The notes beneath the pieces were generated by a model that ran no database searches, was not told the origin of the DNA, and worked only from the letters and a program-made list of their open reading frames with translations. From Novosphingobium sp. (GTDB lineage: Bacteria; Pseudomonadota; Alphaproteobacteria; Sphingomonadales; Sphingomonadaceae): DNA of 64,000 nucleotides. Within the stretch, counting starts at the first letter, position 1. The number at the start of each line of letters is the position of its first letter. Shown here in pieces: positions 1-8,289 of the stretch. Where the stretch lies: positions 1 through 64,000 of the forward strand of contig NZ_JAIXZS010000073.1 in assembly GCF_027489515.1 (NCBI RefSeq). The letters are read 5' to 3'. The translations under genes were made by a program, and so were the position numbers.

Positions 1-414
1 CGCCTGTCCGATGCGCTCGATCTCGAAGCGCAGGCCAAGCAGGCGCACTGGAACGTGAAGGGCCCGCACTTCCTCCAGCTCCACGAACTGTTCGACCGCC
101 TGCACGGCGAGATCGAGGATTTCGTGGACCTGCTGGCGGAGCGGATCACCACGCTCGGCCATGTCGCTGACGGCCGCATCGCGACGACCGCCGCCAACTC
201 CACGCTCTACGGCTACCCGATCGAGGCGAGCGGCGGCGAGGCGCATCTCAAGGCGCTTTCCGCCAGCCTCGGCGCTTTCGGCAAGGCCGCGCGCGATGCG
301 ATCGATCAGGCCACGCTCGCGGGCGATGCCGATACCGCAGACCTGTTCACCCAGATCTCGCGCGAAACCGACAAGCAGCTCTGGTTCCTCGAAGCGCATC
401 TCCAGGCGCACTGA
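1..414 (+). CDS. dps: Dps/ferritin-like DNA-protecting protein (5' partial)
   Basis: The reading frame is already open at base 1 and ends at TGA 412-414, so only the last 137 residues are present. The visible part begins within the AKQAHWNVKG segment, the His/Trp stretch that carries the ferroxidase ligands in Dps proteins, and continues with HELFDRLHGEIEDFVD and DLLAERI, typical of the four-helix Dps fold. Dps stores iron by oxidising Fe(II) with peroxide and shields DNA in stress. The remaining length fits a protein of about 155-170 residues. The start codon and promoter lie outside the window. Confidence 0.88.
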   Translation, partial: RLSDALDLEAQAKQAHWNVKGPHFLQLHELFDRLHGEIEDFVDLLAERITTLGHVADGRIATTAANSTLYGYPIEASGGEAHLKALSASLGAFGKAARDAIDQATLAGDADTADLFTQISRETDKQLWFLEAHLQAH

Positions 415-448
415 ACCGGGCCACCCCCTTTTCCGACAGGAGCATCCC

Positions 449-1126
449 ATGTCCTTCCGATCCCAGAAACTGATCAATGCCGACGACACGCTGTTCATCT
501 TCATCGATCACCAGCCGCAGATGGCCTTTGGTGTCACCAGCATCGACCGGCAGCTGCTCAAGAACAACACCGTCGCCCTCGCCAAGGCGGCCAAGCTGTT
601 CGGCGTGCCGACCATCATTACGGCGGTCGAGACCGAGTCCTTCTCGGGCTACATCTGGCCCGAACTCATGGACGTGGTGCAGCAGAAGCCGATCGAGCGG
701 ACCTCGATGAACTCGTGGGATTCGGACGAGCTGGTCGCCCAGGTGAAAGCGAGCGGGCGCAAGAAGCTGGTGATCGCAGCGCTCTGGACCGAGGCCTGCC
801 TGCTCTTCCCCACGCTCTGCGCGATCGAGGAAGGCTTCGAGATCTACTTCGTTACCGATGCCTCGGGTGGCACGTCGCCCGAAGCGCATGAGGCCGCGAT
901 CCGCCGCATGGAGCAGGCCGGTGCCCACCCGCTCACCACGATCAACGCGCTGCTCGAACTGCAGCGCGACTGGGCGCACCGCGATACCTACAACGGTGTG
1001 ATGGACATCGTGCGCGAGCACTTCGGCGCCTACGGCATGGGTGTCGATTACGCCTATACCATGGTCCACAAGGCCCCCCAGCGCGGTGCTTTTGCGCATG
1101 AGGCACCGCACCCGGCAGGCCACTGA
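449..1126 (+). CDS. isochorismatase-family cysteine hydrolase (YcaC-like)
   Basis: A 225-residue protein of the isochorismatase-like fold. The nucleophile-activating Asp is visible in IFIDHQ near residue 20 and the candidate catalytic Cys in ALWTEACLLFP near residue 117, followed by the strand segment YFVTDASGG. These match the Asp-Lys-Cys triad arrangement of the family, which hydrolyses amides or vinyl ethers. Length and motifs are closest to the YcaC type, whose substrate is not settled. The ATG at 449 follows a GACAGGAG Shine-Dalgarno region. It is the first gene after dps and may begin the transcript that runs to 5871. The substrate cannot be read from the sequence. Confidence 0.8.
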   Translation: MSFRSQKLINADDTLFIFIDHQPQMAFGVTSIDRQLLKNNTVALAKAAKLFGVPTIITAVETESFSGYIWPELMDVVQQKPIERTSMNSWDSDELVAQVKASGRKKLVIAALWTEACLLFPTLCAIEEGFEIYFVTDASGGTSPEAHEAAIRRMEQAGAHPLTTINALLELQRDWAHRDTYNGVMDIVREHFGAYGMGVDYAYTMVHKAPQRGAFAHEAPHPAGH

Positions 1127-1166
1127 CCCCTCCCACCCGTCGGCCTGCCCGGGAGACCTCCTGCCC

Positions 1167-1433
1167 ATGAAACCCTATCTTGTCGCACTTGGCATCGGGC
1201 TGCTTGTCGGCGCGATCTACAGCCTGCTCGGTACGCGATCGCCCGCCCCTCCCGCGATCGCGCTGATCGGATTGCTCGGCATGTTGCTGGGCGAACAGGC
1301 TGTGCCCCTGGCGATACGGATCTGGCATGGGCAGGAGGTCGCTTCATTCTGGAGGACCAACTGCGCCGCGCGGGTGACGGGACTGCCACCCGCCGCAGCG
1401 CCTTCGTCCTCCGCCCAGCCGCACCAGTCATGA
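1167..1433 (+). CDS. XapX domain (DUF1427) small membrane protein
   Basis: An 88-residue protein whose first 50 residues form two hydrophobic segments, LVALGIGLLVGAIYSLL and APPAIALIGLLGMLLGEQ. This is the XapX/DUF1427 pattern, including the P-P-A-I-A-L-x-G-L-x-G-M-L-x-G-E signature between and within the helices. The function of the family is unknown; members often sit beside hydrolases such as the preceding isochorismatase-like gene. After the domain comes a polar tail rich in Ala, Pro and Ser. The stop codon overlaps the next start (ATGA), so translation with the amidohydrolase is probably coupled. Confidence 0.7.
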   Translation: MKPYLVALGIGLLVGAIYSLLGTRSPAPPAIALIGLLGMLLGEQAVPLAIRIWHGQEVASFWRTNCAARVTGLPPAAAPSSSAQPHQS

Positions 1434-3379
1434 GCGCGACCCGGCGCGGCACGCTCTCCGGGCTCGCCGGGGCCGCCGCGCTCTCGCTCCTGCCCGCGCG
1501 TCTGCGCGCCGCGTCCCCAAGGACCGCACCGATGACCGACGATCTCATCATTCACAACGCGCTTGTCACCACGCTCGACTGCGCCAATCCGCGTGCCGAG
1601 GCCGTGGCGATCCGCGAGGGCCGTATCCTCGCCGTCGGCAGCGAAGCCGATGTGCGCGCTGCGGCGCCCGACGCCGCGCTGATCGACGCAGGCGGGCGGC
1701 GGTTGATCCCCGGCCTCATCGATAGCCACATGCACATCATCAGGGGCGGGCTGAACTTCAACATGGAGCTGCGCTGGGACGGCGTGCCGACACTGGCGGA
1801 CGCCATGGCCATGCTGAAAGCCCAGGTCGATCGCACCCCCGCGCCGCAATGGGTGCGCGTCGTCGGCGGCTTCACCGAGCACCAGTTTGCCGAAAAGCGC
1901 CTGCCCACGCTCGCCGAACTCAACGCGGTCGCGCCCGATACGCCGGTGTTCATCCTCCACCTCTACGACCGCGCGCTGCTCAATGCGGCGGCGCTGCGCG
2001 TGGTGGGCTATGGCAAGGATAGGCCGAACCCGCCCGGCGGCGAAATCGTACGCGACAGTGCAGGCAATCCCACCGGGCTCCTGCTTGCCCAGCCCAACGC
2101 GACGATCCTCTATTCGACCCTCGCCAAGGGGCCCAAGCTGCCCGAGGACTACCAGATCAATTCGACCCGCCACTTCATGCGCGAGGTCAATTCGCTGGGC
2201 GTCACCAGCGTGATCGATGCGGGCGGCGGCTTCCAGAACTACCCCGATGACTATCGCGTGATCGAGAAGCTGCATGCCGACGGGCAGATGACCGTGCGGA
2301 TCAGCTACAATCTCTTCACGCAGAAGCCGAAGGAAGAACTCGCGGACTTTGCCGGCTGGGTGAAGCAGGTCAGCCCGGGGCAGGGCGACGATACCTATCG
2401 GCACAACGGCGCGGGCGAGATGCTGGTCTACTCCGCCGCCGATTTCGAGGACTTCCGCGTCGCGCGGCCCGATATGCCGCCCAATATGGAGGGCGATCTC
2501 GAGCCCGTCATCCGCCTCCTCGCCGAACATCGCTGGCCCTGGCGGCTCCATGCCACCTACGATGAGACCATCGGCCGCGCGCTCGATGTCTACGAGAAGG
2601 TCAACCGCGACATTCCGCTGAGCGGCATCAACTGGTTCTTCGACCATGCCGAGACAATCAGCGACCGAAATATCGACCGCATCGCGGCGCTCGGCGGCGG
2701 CATCGCGGTGCAGCACCGCATGGCCTACCAGGGCGAATACTTCGTCGAGCGCTATGGCCGCCGCGCCGCCGAACGCACGCCGCCGATCGCAAGGATGCTC
2801 GCGGCTGGCATTCCCGTCGGTGCGGGCACCGACGCGACGCGGGTGGCGAGCTACAATCCATGGGTCTCGCTCTCCTGGCTGGTCACCGGTCGGACCGTGG
2901 GCGGCTTGTCGCTCTATCCCGGCGCCAACCGGGTGAGCCGCGAAAAGGCGCTGGCGATGTGGACGCACGAGAACACCTGGTTCTCCAGCGAAGTGGGCAA
3001 GAAGGGGCAGATCAAGGCTGGGCAGCTTGCCGATCTCGTTCTGCTCTCGGCCGATTACTTCGCGGTGCCCGAGCACGAGATTGCTCATATCCGTTCTGTG
3101 CTCACCCTGCTGGGTGGCCGCGTTGTCCACGGCGAAGGGACCTTTACCGGGCTCGCTCCCGCGCTCCCTCCGCCTATGCCGGACTGGTCGCCAGTGCGGA
3201 CCGTCGGCGGCTATCACCGCGAGCCGGAGACGGCGGCCAAGCTGGCGGCGGCCTGCGGCTGCGCTTCGGCCTGCCAGGTCCACGGGCATGACCATGCCCG
3301 CGCATTGGGCACGGCGGCTCCAGCGGCCGATGTGCAGGGCTTCTGGGGTGCACTCGGCTGCGGGTGCTGGGCGGTCTGA
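1430..3379 (+). CDS. secreted amidohydrolase, YtcJ-like (amidohydrolase family 3)
   Basis: A 649-residue metal-dependent hydrolase. The N terminus TRRGTLSGLAGAAAL followed by an Ala-rich stretch looks like a Tat or Sec export signal. The metal-binding motif is in GLIDSHMHI near residue 100, and the late Asp ligand region is in GAGTDATRV. The N-terminal beta-sandwich segment (LIIHNALVTTLD, AVAIREGRILAVG) and C-terminal ADLVLLSADYF are characteristic of the YtcJ group. Substrates are probably amides or N-substituted amino compounds, not inferable here. The C terminus carries an unusual Cys/His-rich tail (CGCASACQVHGHDHA and GCGCW). The gene overlaps the XapX gene by 4 bases and is followed after 1 base by DoxX. 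Confidence 0.82.
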   Translation: MSATRRGTLSGLAGAAALSLLPARLRAASPRTAPMTDDLIIHNALVTTLDCANPRAEAVAIREGRILAVGSEADVRAAAPDAALIDAGGRRLIPGLIDSHMHIIRGGLNFNMELRWDGVPTLADAMAMLKAQVDRTPAPQWVRVVGGFTEHQFAEKRLPTLAELNAVAPDTPVFILHLYDRALLNAAALRVVGYGKDRPNPPGGEIVRDSAGNPTGLLLAQPNATILYSTLAKGPKLPEDYQINSTRHFMREVNSLGVTSVIDAGGGFQNYPDDYRVIEKLHADGQMTVRISYNLFTQKPKEELADFAGWVKQVSPGQGDDTYRHNGAGEMLVYSAADFEDFRVARPDMPPNMEGDLEPVIRLLAEHRWPWRLHATYDETIGRALDVYEKVNRDIPLSGINWFFDHAETISDRNIDRIAALGGGIAVQHRMAYQGEYFVERYGRRAAERTPPIARMLAAGIPVGAGTDATRVASYNPWVSLSWLVTGRTVGGLSLYPGANRVSREKALAMWTHENTWFSSEVGKKGQIKAGQLADLVLLSADYFAVPEHEIAHIRSVLTLLGGRVVHGEGTFTGLAPALPPPMPDWSPVRTVGGYHREPETAAKLAAACGCASACQVHGHDHARALGTAAPAADVQGFWGALGCGCWAV

Positions 3380-3380
3380 C

Positions 3381-3809
3381 ATGATGGACCCCGAACCGCG
3401 CATGGTCCACTGGCTGCTCGATTGGCCGCCGGTGTGGTTTGTCGCCCGGCTCCTGCTCGTCGGCGCCTATCTGATCGGCGCCTTCGCCAAGCTGACCGAC
3501 TGGCCCGGCGCCGTGGCCGAACAGGCGCACTTCGGGATGAGCCCGCCTGCACTGTGGGCCGGGCTGACCATCACGGTTGAGATCGCGGGGCCGCTGCTGA
3601 TCCTCACTGGACGGCTGGTCTGGCTCGGGGCAGGGATGCTCGGCGTGTTCACGCTGCTTGCCGCGTTCAAGGCCAATGCCTTCTGGGTGATGGCCGGGCC
3701 AGAGCGGTTTGCCGCTACCAACGCCTTCTTCGAGCATCTCGGGCTGATCGGCGGCTTCGTGCTGGCGGCGCTCGTCGCCGAACATGCCCGGCGCGAGGGG
3801 CGCCTCTAG
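3381..3809 (+). CDS. DoxX family membrane protein
   Basis: A 142-residue protein with four predicted membrane helices, for example VARLLLVGAYLIGAFAKL, LTITVEIAGPLLILTG and LGAGMLGVFTLLAAF. The early FAKLTDWPGA and later FFEHLGLIGGFVLAA segments are typical of DoxX/SURF4-like proteins. DoxX members are subunits of terminal quinol oxidases in archaea or partners of oxidoreductases in bacteria; the role of this one is unknown. ATG 3381 lies 1 base after the amidohydrolase stop, and its TAG overlaps the next GTG by one base, so it belongs to the same operon. Confidence 0.75.
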   Translation: MMDPEPRMVHWLLDWPPVWFVARLLLVGAYLIGAFAKLTDWPGAVAEQAHFGMSPPALWAGLTITVEIAGPLLILTGRLVWLGAGMLGVFTLLAAFKANAFWVMAGPERFAATNAFFEHLGLIGGFVLAALVAEHARREGRL

Positions 3810-4507
3810 TGGCCAGCCAGCCGAAGACGCCGGTGCCGCTTTTGCGGCTGCTGCTGCTGCTCTCGGGCACGACTGGCATGCTCGATGCCGCGAGCATCCT
3901 TTGCCTCGGCAAGGTGTTCACCGCGAACATGACCGGCAACGTGGTGTTTCTCGCCTTTGCTGTCGCCGGTGCGCCGGGCTTCTCGCCGCTGCCGTTTATC
4001 GTGGCGCTGGCGGCTTTCATGATCGGCGCAGCGGTGGCCGGGCGGATCTGGCGCACCCGCGGCTCGCACGTGCTGCGCGATTGGCTGTTGGTCGCTGCCG
4101 GCATCGAAACCGTGCTGCTTCTGCTCGCATCGCTGGCCGCGACCGGCTTCGACGTGGCCCGCGGCGAGCCGCTCTGGAAGCTGGTGACGATCCTCGCGCT
4201 TGTCTCTGCCGCGATGGGCTTTCGCAACGCCGTCGTGCGCCAGCTCAAGGTGCCCGATCTCACGACCACGGTGCTCACGCTGACCATCACCGGCATTGCC
4301 TCGGACTCCCGGTTCGCGGCAGGGGATGCGCCGAACCTGCCTGTGCGCCTTGGCGCCGTCGCTTCGATCTTTGCCGGAGCTCTCGTGGGTGCCCTGCTGG
4401 TGTTGCATGCGGGCCTGACGGCGACACTGGCGCTGACGGGCGGACTGGTGCTCCTCGGTACGCTCATCTTCGCCCGTCACCCGCTGATGGCGGACCTTGA
4501 GCGGTGA
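3809..4507 (+). CDS. YoaK family (DUF1275) membrane protein
   Basis: A 232-residue integral membrane protein. The motif GTTGMLDAASILCLGKVFTA followed by NMTGNVVFLAFA is the diagnostic N-terminal block of DUF1275/YoaK proteins, which have six or seven helices. A second typical block is SAAMGFRNAVVRQL. Function is unknown; a transporter-like role has been proposed for the family. The GTG start overlaps the DoxX stop by one base and the GTGA junction with the porin gene overlaps by four, which indicates translational coupling. Confidence 0.8.
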   Translation: MASQPKTPVPLLRLLLLLSGTTGMLDAASILCLGKVFTANMTGNVVFLAFAVAGAPGFSPLPFIVALAAFMIGAAVAGRIWRTRGSHVLRDWLLVAAGIETVLLLLASLAATGFDVARGEPLWKLVTILALVSAAMGFRNAVVRQLKVPDLTTTVLTLTITGIASDSRFAAGDAPNLPVRLGAVASIFAGALVGALLVLHAGLTATLALTGGLVLLGTLIFARHPLMADLER

Positions 4508-5871
4508 GCCTGCTCGGGGTCCTGCGCGCAGCGGCGGGATCGGTGGCATTGCTGGCAGGCACGGCTGCCTTGGCGGAGCCGCCCCGCATGACCAATCTGC
4601 GTTATGACGAAGACTGGTCCGCCAATGCCGGCAAGCCCGGGATCGAGGGCCTCAAGTTCCTGAAGCTTGATGGAGACAGTGCGGCGCATGCCACTTTCGG
4701 GCTGGAACTGCGCGCGCGCTACGAGGGATTCGACAACCCGCTCTGGGGGGACGAGCCCGACACGACCTACCTCTGGCTGCGCGCGATGCCCTATGTCGAT
4801 GTTCAGGCCGGGCCGGTGCGGGGCTTTGTCCAGCCGATTGCCGGCTATGTCCGGGGTCTCTCCGGGCGCAAGGGGCCTGCCGACGAGACGGGCGTGGATC
4901 TGCTGCAAGGCTTTGCCGATCTGCGGCTTGCGCTGCCGGGATCGGGTTCGATCACGCTGCGCGCAGGGCGCGAACTGATCGGGCTTGGCTCCGAGCGGCT
5001 CGTCGGGCTGCGCTATGGGCCTAACATCCCGCAGGCCTTCGACGGGGCGCGCATCATGCTCAGCCGTGGGCGGTTCCGGCTCGATGCCTTCCACGTACGC
5101 CCGGTGCAGGTGGGGCTAGGCGATTTCGATGACCGCACGTCCGACACGCGCCGGCTGGACGGTGCCTATGCCACCTGGACTGCAGCCCCCGGCATAGGCT
5201 TCGACGTCTATCTGCTCGGCTACCGCAACAGCGTGGCGCGGTTCGGTGGGCGGACCGGTGTGGAAAACCGCAAGACCTTCGGCATTCGCGCGTTCGGCAA
5301 TCGCGGCAGGCTCGCGTGGAACTGCGAGATCATGGTCCAACGCGGACGGTTCGCCGGCCAGCGCATCAGGGCATGGTCTCTCGCGACTGAGACGGCGCTT
5401 TCCTTCCCTGCGGCGCGCTTCAAGCCGCGTGTGCGGCTACGTGCGAACCTTGCCAGCGGTGACCGCAAACCCGGAGATGGCCAGCTCGAAACATTCAACG
5501 CCATGTTTCCGAAAGGAAAATACTTCGGTGAGCTGTCCCCGATCGGTCCGCGCAACATTCTGAACCTGCACCCGGGGATCGATCTGGCGCTCGCCAAGAG
5601 CGTCACCCTCGAACTGACCGAAATTTCCTATTGGCGGGCCGCCTTGGCCGATGGCGTCTACGACATCCCCGGTCAGGAGATCCGCGCTGCCGGGGGCAGC
5701 AAGGCGCGCCACATCGGCGACCAGCTCGAATTGAGCGCCAGCTGGAAGGCAAGCGCGACGATCTCCTTCGCCGCGTCGCTGTCCCTTTTTCGGGCAGGCG
5801 CCTTCCTCAGGGAAACCGGCCTTGCCCGCGCCATCCACATGGGTGGGCTCGAAGCGATGCTGAAGTTTTAG
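4504..5871 (+). CDS. alginate-export family outer membrane porin
   Basis: A 455-residue predicted beta-barrel. A signal peptide spans about residues 1-24 (VALLAGTAALAEPP). The body has alternating amphipathic strands with repeated FGLELRARYEGF, YVDVQAGPVRGFVQP and ITLRAGRELIGLGSERLVG blocks, characteristic of the alginate_exp family (AlgE-like). The protein ends in Phe (LEAMLKF), the usual signal for BAM-mediated outer-membrane insertion. In sphingomonads such porins accompany catabolic clusters rather than alginate synthesis, so here it probably admits the substrate of the upstream amidohydrolase. It starts with GTG overlapping the DUF1275 gene. It is the last gene of the run. Confidence 0.8.
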   Translation: MSLLGVLRAAAGSVALLAGTAALAEPPRMTNLRYDEDWSANAGKPGIEGLKFLKLDGDSAAHATFGLELRARYEGFDNPLWGDEPDTTYLWLRAMPYVDVQAGPVRGFVQPIAGYVRGLSGRKGPADETGVDLLQGFADLRLALPGSGSITLRAGRELIGLGSERLVGLRYGPNIPQAFDGARIMLSRGRFRLDAFHVRPVQVGLGDFDDRTSDTRRLDGAYATWTAAPGIGFDVYLLGYRNSVARFGGRTGVENRKTFGIRAFGNRGRLAWNCEIMVQRGRFAGQRIRAWSLATETALSFPAARFKPRVRLRANLASGDRKPGDGQLETFNAMFPKGKYFGELSPIGPRNILNLHPGIDLALAKSVTLELTEISYWRAALADGVYDIPGQEIRAAGGSKARHIGDQLELSASWKASATISFAASLSLFRAGAFLRETGLARAIHMGGLEAMLKF

Positions 5872-5943
5872 TGCTGCCCCTCCCGCGTGTGGGCGCGTCC
5901 ATCGTACCGCTCAGACGGATGCGAACATTTGCGAACTGGGGGA

Positions 5944-6017
<74 letters not shown>

Positions 6018-6028
6018 AGCGCTTTGGC

Positions 6029-6057
6029 CTCTGCCATGCTGCGCGCCCCTCCGTCAA
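6029..6057 (-). promoter_or_regulatory. possible promoter of tRNA-Gly
   Basis: On the minus strand a TTGACG hexamer at 6057-6052 lies about 35 bases before the tRNA 5' end. A recognisable -10 box is lacking at 16-18 bases spacing (GCAGAG or GGCAGA), so only the -35 element is convincing. Confidence 0.3.
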
Positions 6058-6123
6058 CCGTTCGCCTGCTGCCCTTGCCGGCAGGTGTCGTGCGCCTTGC
6101 CCTGCTTCGCTGCAGCCGCTATT

Positions 6124-6138
6124 GTTATAAGATATAAC
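6124..6138 (+). promoter_or_regulatory. AT-rich 15-bp palindrome (candidate operator)
   Basis: GTTATA-AGA-TATAAC is a perfect inverted repeat (6-3-6), 17 bases before the start of the acyl-CoA synthetase gene. It stands out in GC-rich surroundings. The form is that of a dimeric repressor site such as those of GntR-type regulators, but no regulator is adjacent. Confidence 0.45.
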
Positions 6139-6155
6139 CTAACCCGGAGAGCAAA

Positions 6156-8285
6156 GTGCCCGACAATTCCGCGTCCGTCCCAGTCGTTCCGGCGCTAGAG
6201 CGGCTTTTGCGGCCGCGCTCGGTCGCGGTGGTTGGCGCATCGGACAAGCCGGGCGCGCTCGGCACCACGCTCCTGTCCAATCTCGATGCGAACGGTTTCT
6301 CCGGCACGATCTATCCGATCAATCCCAAGCGCGAGACGCTGGGTGGCCGCACCTGCCTGCCGGGGATCGAGGCGCTGCCCGAGGGCGTCGATGCGGCTGT
6401 CCTAGCCATCCCGCGCGCCGGCGTGCTCGATGCGGTGCGGGCGCTTGCCGCGCGCAAAGTCGGCGGGGTGGTGATTTTCGCTGCCGGTTTCGCCGAAGGC
6501 GGCGCCGAAGGCCTTGCCGAACAGCGCGAGATCGCGCGCATCGCAGCCGAAGCCGGCATGGTCGTCGAAGGCCCCAACTGCCTCGGCCTCGTCAACTACG
6601 TAGACCGCATTCCGCTCACCTTTGTCGAGACTGATGCGCGTCCCCCGGCGGGCAAGCGCGCTATCGGCATCGTTTCGCAATCGGGCGCAATGGCCGCCGT
6701 GCTCGGCACCGTGCTCCTCGCCCGCGATTGCGGCGTGTCGTACTCGGTCTCGACCGGCAACGAGGCAGCGAGCGGCGTCGAGGACTATGTCGACTGGCTG
6801 ATCGATCAGCCCGACACCCATGTCATCGCCATGATCGTCGAGCAGTTCAGGAAGCCCGAGCGTTTCCTTGCCGCCGCCACACGCGCGGCGGCGGCGGGCA
6901 AGCCGATCGTCCTCCTCCACCCCGGCACCTCCAGCGCCGCGCGCGAATCCGCCGCGACCCACACCGGTGCCATGGCGGGCGACTATGCCCTGATGCGCGC
7001 CAAGGTCACCCGCGCCGGGGTCATCATGGCCGAAACGCTCGAAGAACTGGGCGATATTGCCGAAATTGCGCTGCGCTGCCCCGCGCTGCCTGCGGGCGAG
7101 ACGGCGGTGCTCGGCGAGTCCGGCGCGTTCAAGGCGCTCACGCTCGATCTGGCCGAGGCGCTCGGCCTGCCGCTCGCCCCGCTGCATGACGCGGATTCGC
7201 CTGCCTTGCGCGCCGCGCTGCCGCCGTTCGTGCCGGTCAGCAATCCGCTCGATATCACCGCGCAGGGCCTCTCCGAACCGGCGATCTACACCCGCTGCCT
7301 CGAAGCGCTGCTCGATGATCCGCGCGTCGGCACGGTCCTCGCGGGCATCATCCAGGCTGAGGCGGTGACCTGCGCGATCAAGTTCCCGCCGATCCTTGCC
7401 GCGGCCACCGCAAAGCCGCTGACCAAGCCGCTGATCTTCGCAGGGCTCGATGAAGGCGCTGCCGTTCCGCCGGAACGCATCGCGTCATTGCGCGCGGCGG
7501 GCATTCCCTGGTTCCCCACCACCGAGCGCGCGCTCCGCGCGATCACCCGCCTCACGCAGTTCTCGGCGCGGGATGTGACGGCGGGCACCGAAGCGCCGCT
7601 GCCCGTGCCCGGTCTTGCCGATCACGCCGGCGTGATCCCCGAATATCAGGCCAAGGCGCTGCTCGGCCCGCTCGGCATTCCCTTCCCTGCAGGCACGTTT
7701 GCCGCGAGCGCCGACGCCGCCGTCGCTGCTGCCGAAGCGCTTGGCTATCCCGTCGCAATGAAGGCGCAGGCTGCCGCGCTCAGCCACAAGAGCGATGCCG
7801 GCGGCGTGATCCTGAACCTTGCCGATGCCGCCGCCGTGCGCGCCGCGTGGGACAGGATGCACGCCAGCGTCGCCGCCTATTCCGCAGCGATCCAGCTCGA
7901 CGGCGTGCTGATCGAGGGCATGGGCGCGCGCGGGGTGGAAATGATCGTCGGGGCGAAGAACGATCCCGAATGGGGCCCGGTCCTGCTTGCCGGCTTCGGC
8001 GGCGTCACTGCCGAGATCCTCGGCGATGTGCGCCTCCTCGCTGCCGACATGACGGCCGAAGCGGTTGAGTCTGAACTGATGAAGCTCAAGAGCGCGGCGA
8101 TCCTTGCAGGCTACCGCGGCGCGCCCGCGCTCGATGTCCCCGCGCTCGCGCAGCTCATTGTCACGCTCGGCCGCGTGCTGCGCGCTGAACCGCGCATCCG
8201 GGAAGTCGATCTCAACCCGGTGATCCTGCACCCCAAGGGGCAGGGCGTCGTTGCGCTCGATGCACTGATGCTGGTCGAAGGTTGA
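6156..8285 (+). CDS. ADP-forming acyl-CoA synthetase (acetate-CoA ligase family)
   Basis: A 709-residue fused synthetase. The N-terminal half has the CoA-binding Rossmann domain (LLRPRSVAVVGASDKPGALG) and the succinyl-CoA synthetase-alpha-like ligase domain (GIVSQSGAMAAVLG, THTGAMAGDYALM). The C-terminal ATP-grasp domain starts near residue 490 (IPEYQAKALLGPLGIPFPAG) and includes MKAQAAALSHKSDAGGVI and the EVDLNPVILHP end block. The enzyme converts an acid, CoA and ATP to acyl-CoA, ADP and phosphate. Feruloyl-CoA synthetase FerA of sphingomonads belongs to this superfamily, so a phenylpropanoid substrate is possible, but no ferB-like gene is adjacent. The GTG start follows CCCGGAGAG. It is convergent with the TPR gene. 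Confidence 0.85.
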   Translation: MPDNSASVPVVPALERLLRPRSVAVVGASDKPGALGTTLLSNLDANGFSGTIYPINPKRETLGGRTCLPGIEALPEGVDAAVLAIPRAGVLDAVRALAARKVGGVVIFAAGFAEGGAEGLAEQREIARIAAEAGMVVEGPNCLGLVNYVDRIPLTFVETDARPPAGKRAIGIVSQSGAMAAVLGTVLLARDCGVSYSVSTGNEAASGVEDYVDWLIDQPDTHVIAMIVEQFRKPERFLAAATRAAAAGKPIVLLHPGTSSAARESAATHTGAMAGDYALMRAKVTRAGVIMAETLEELGDIAEIALRCPALPAGETAVLGESGAFKALTLDLAEALGLPLAPLHDADSPALRAALPPFVPVSNPLDITAQGLSEPAIYTRCLEALLDDPRVGTVLAGIIQAEAVTCAIKFPPILAAATAKPLTKPLIFAGLDEGAAVPPERIASLRAAGIPWFPTTERALRAITRLTQFSARDVTAGTEAPLPVPGLADHAGVIPEYQAKALLGPLGIPFPAGTFAASADAAVAAAEALGYPVAMKAQAAALSHKSDAGGVILNLADAAAVRAAWDRMHASVAAYSAAIQLDGVLIEGMGARGVEMIVGAKNDPEWGPVLLAGFGGVTAEILGDVRLLAADMTAEAVESELMKLKSAAILAGYRGAPALDVPALAQLIVTLGRVLRAEPRIREVDLNPVILHPKGQGVVALDALMLVEG

Positions 8286-8289
8286 GGGT

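Noticed and set aside
1217..3403. A very long minus-strand open frame opposite the amidohydrolase gene
   Set aside because: High GC keeps antisense frames open. The product is Arg/His-rich without a known domain, while the plus strand encodes a clear amidohydrolase.
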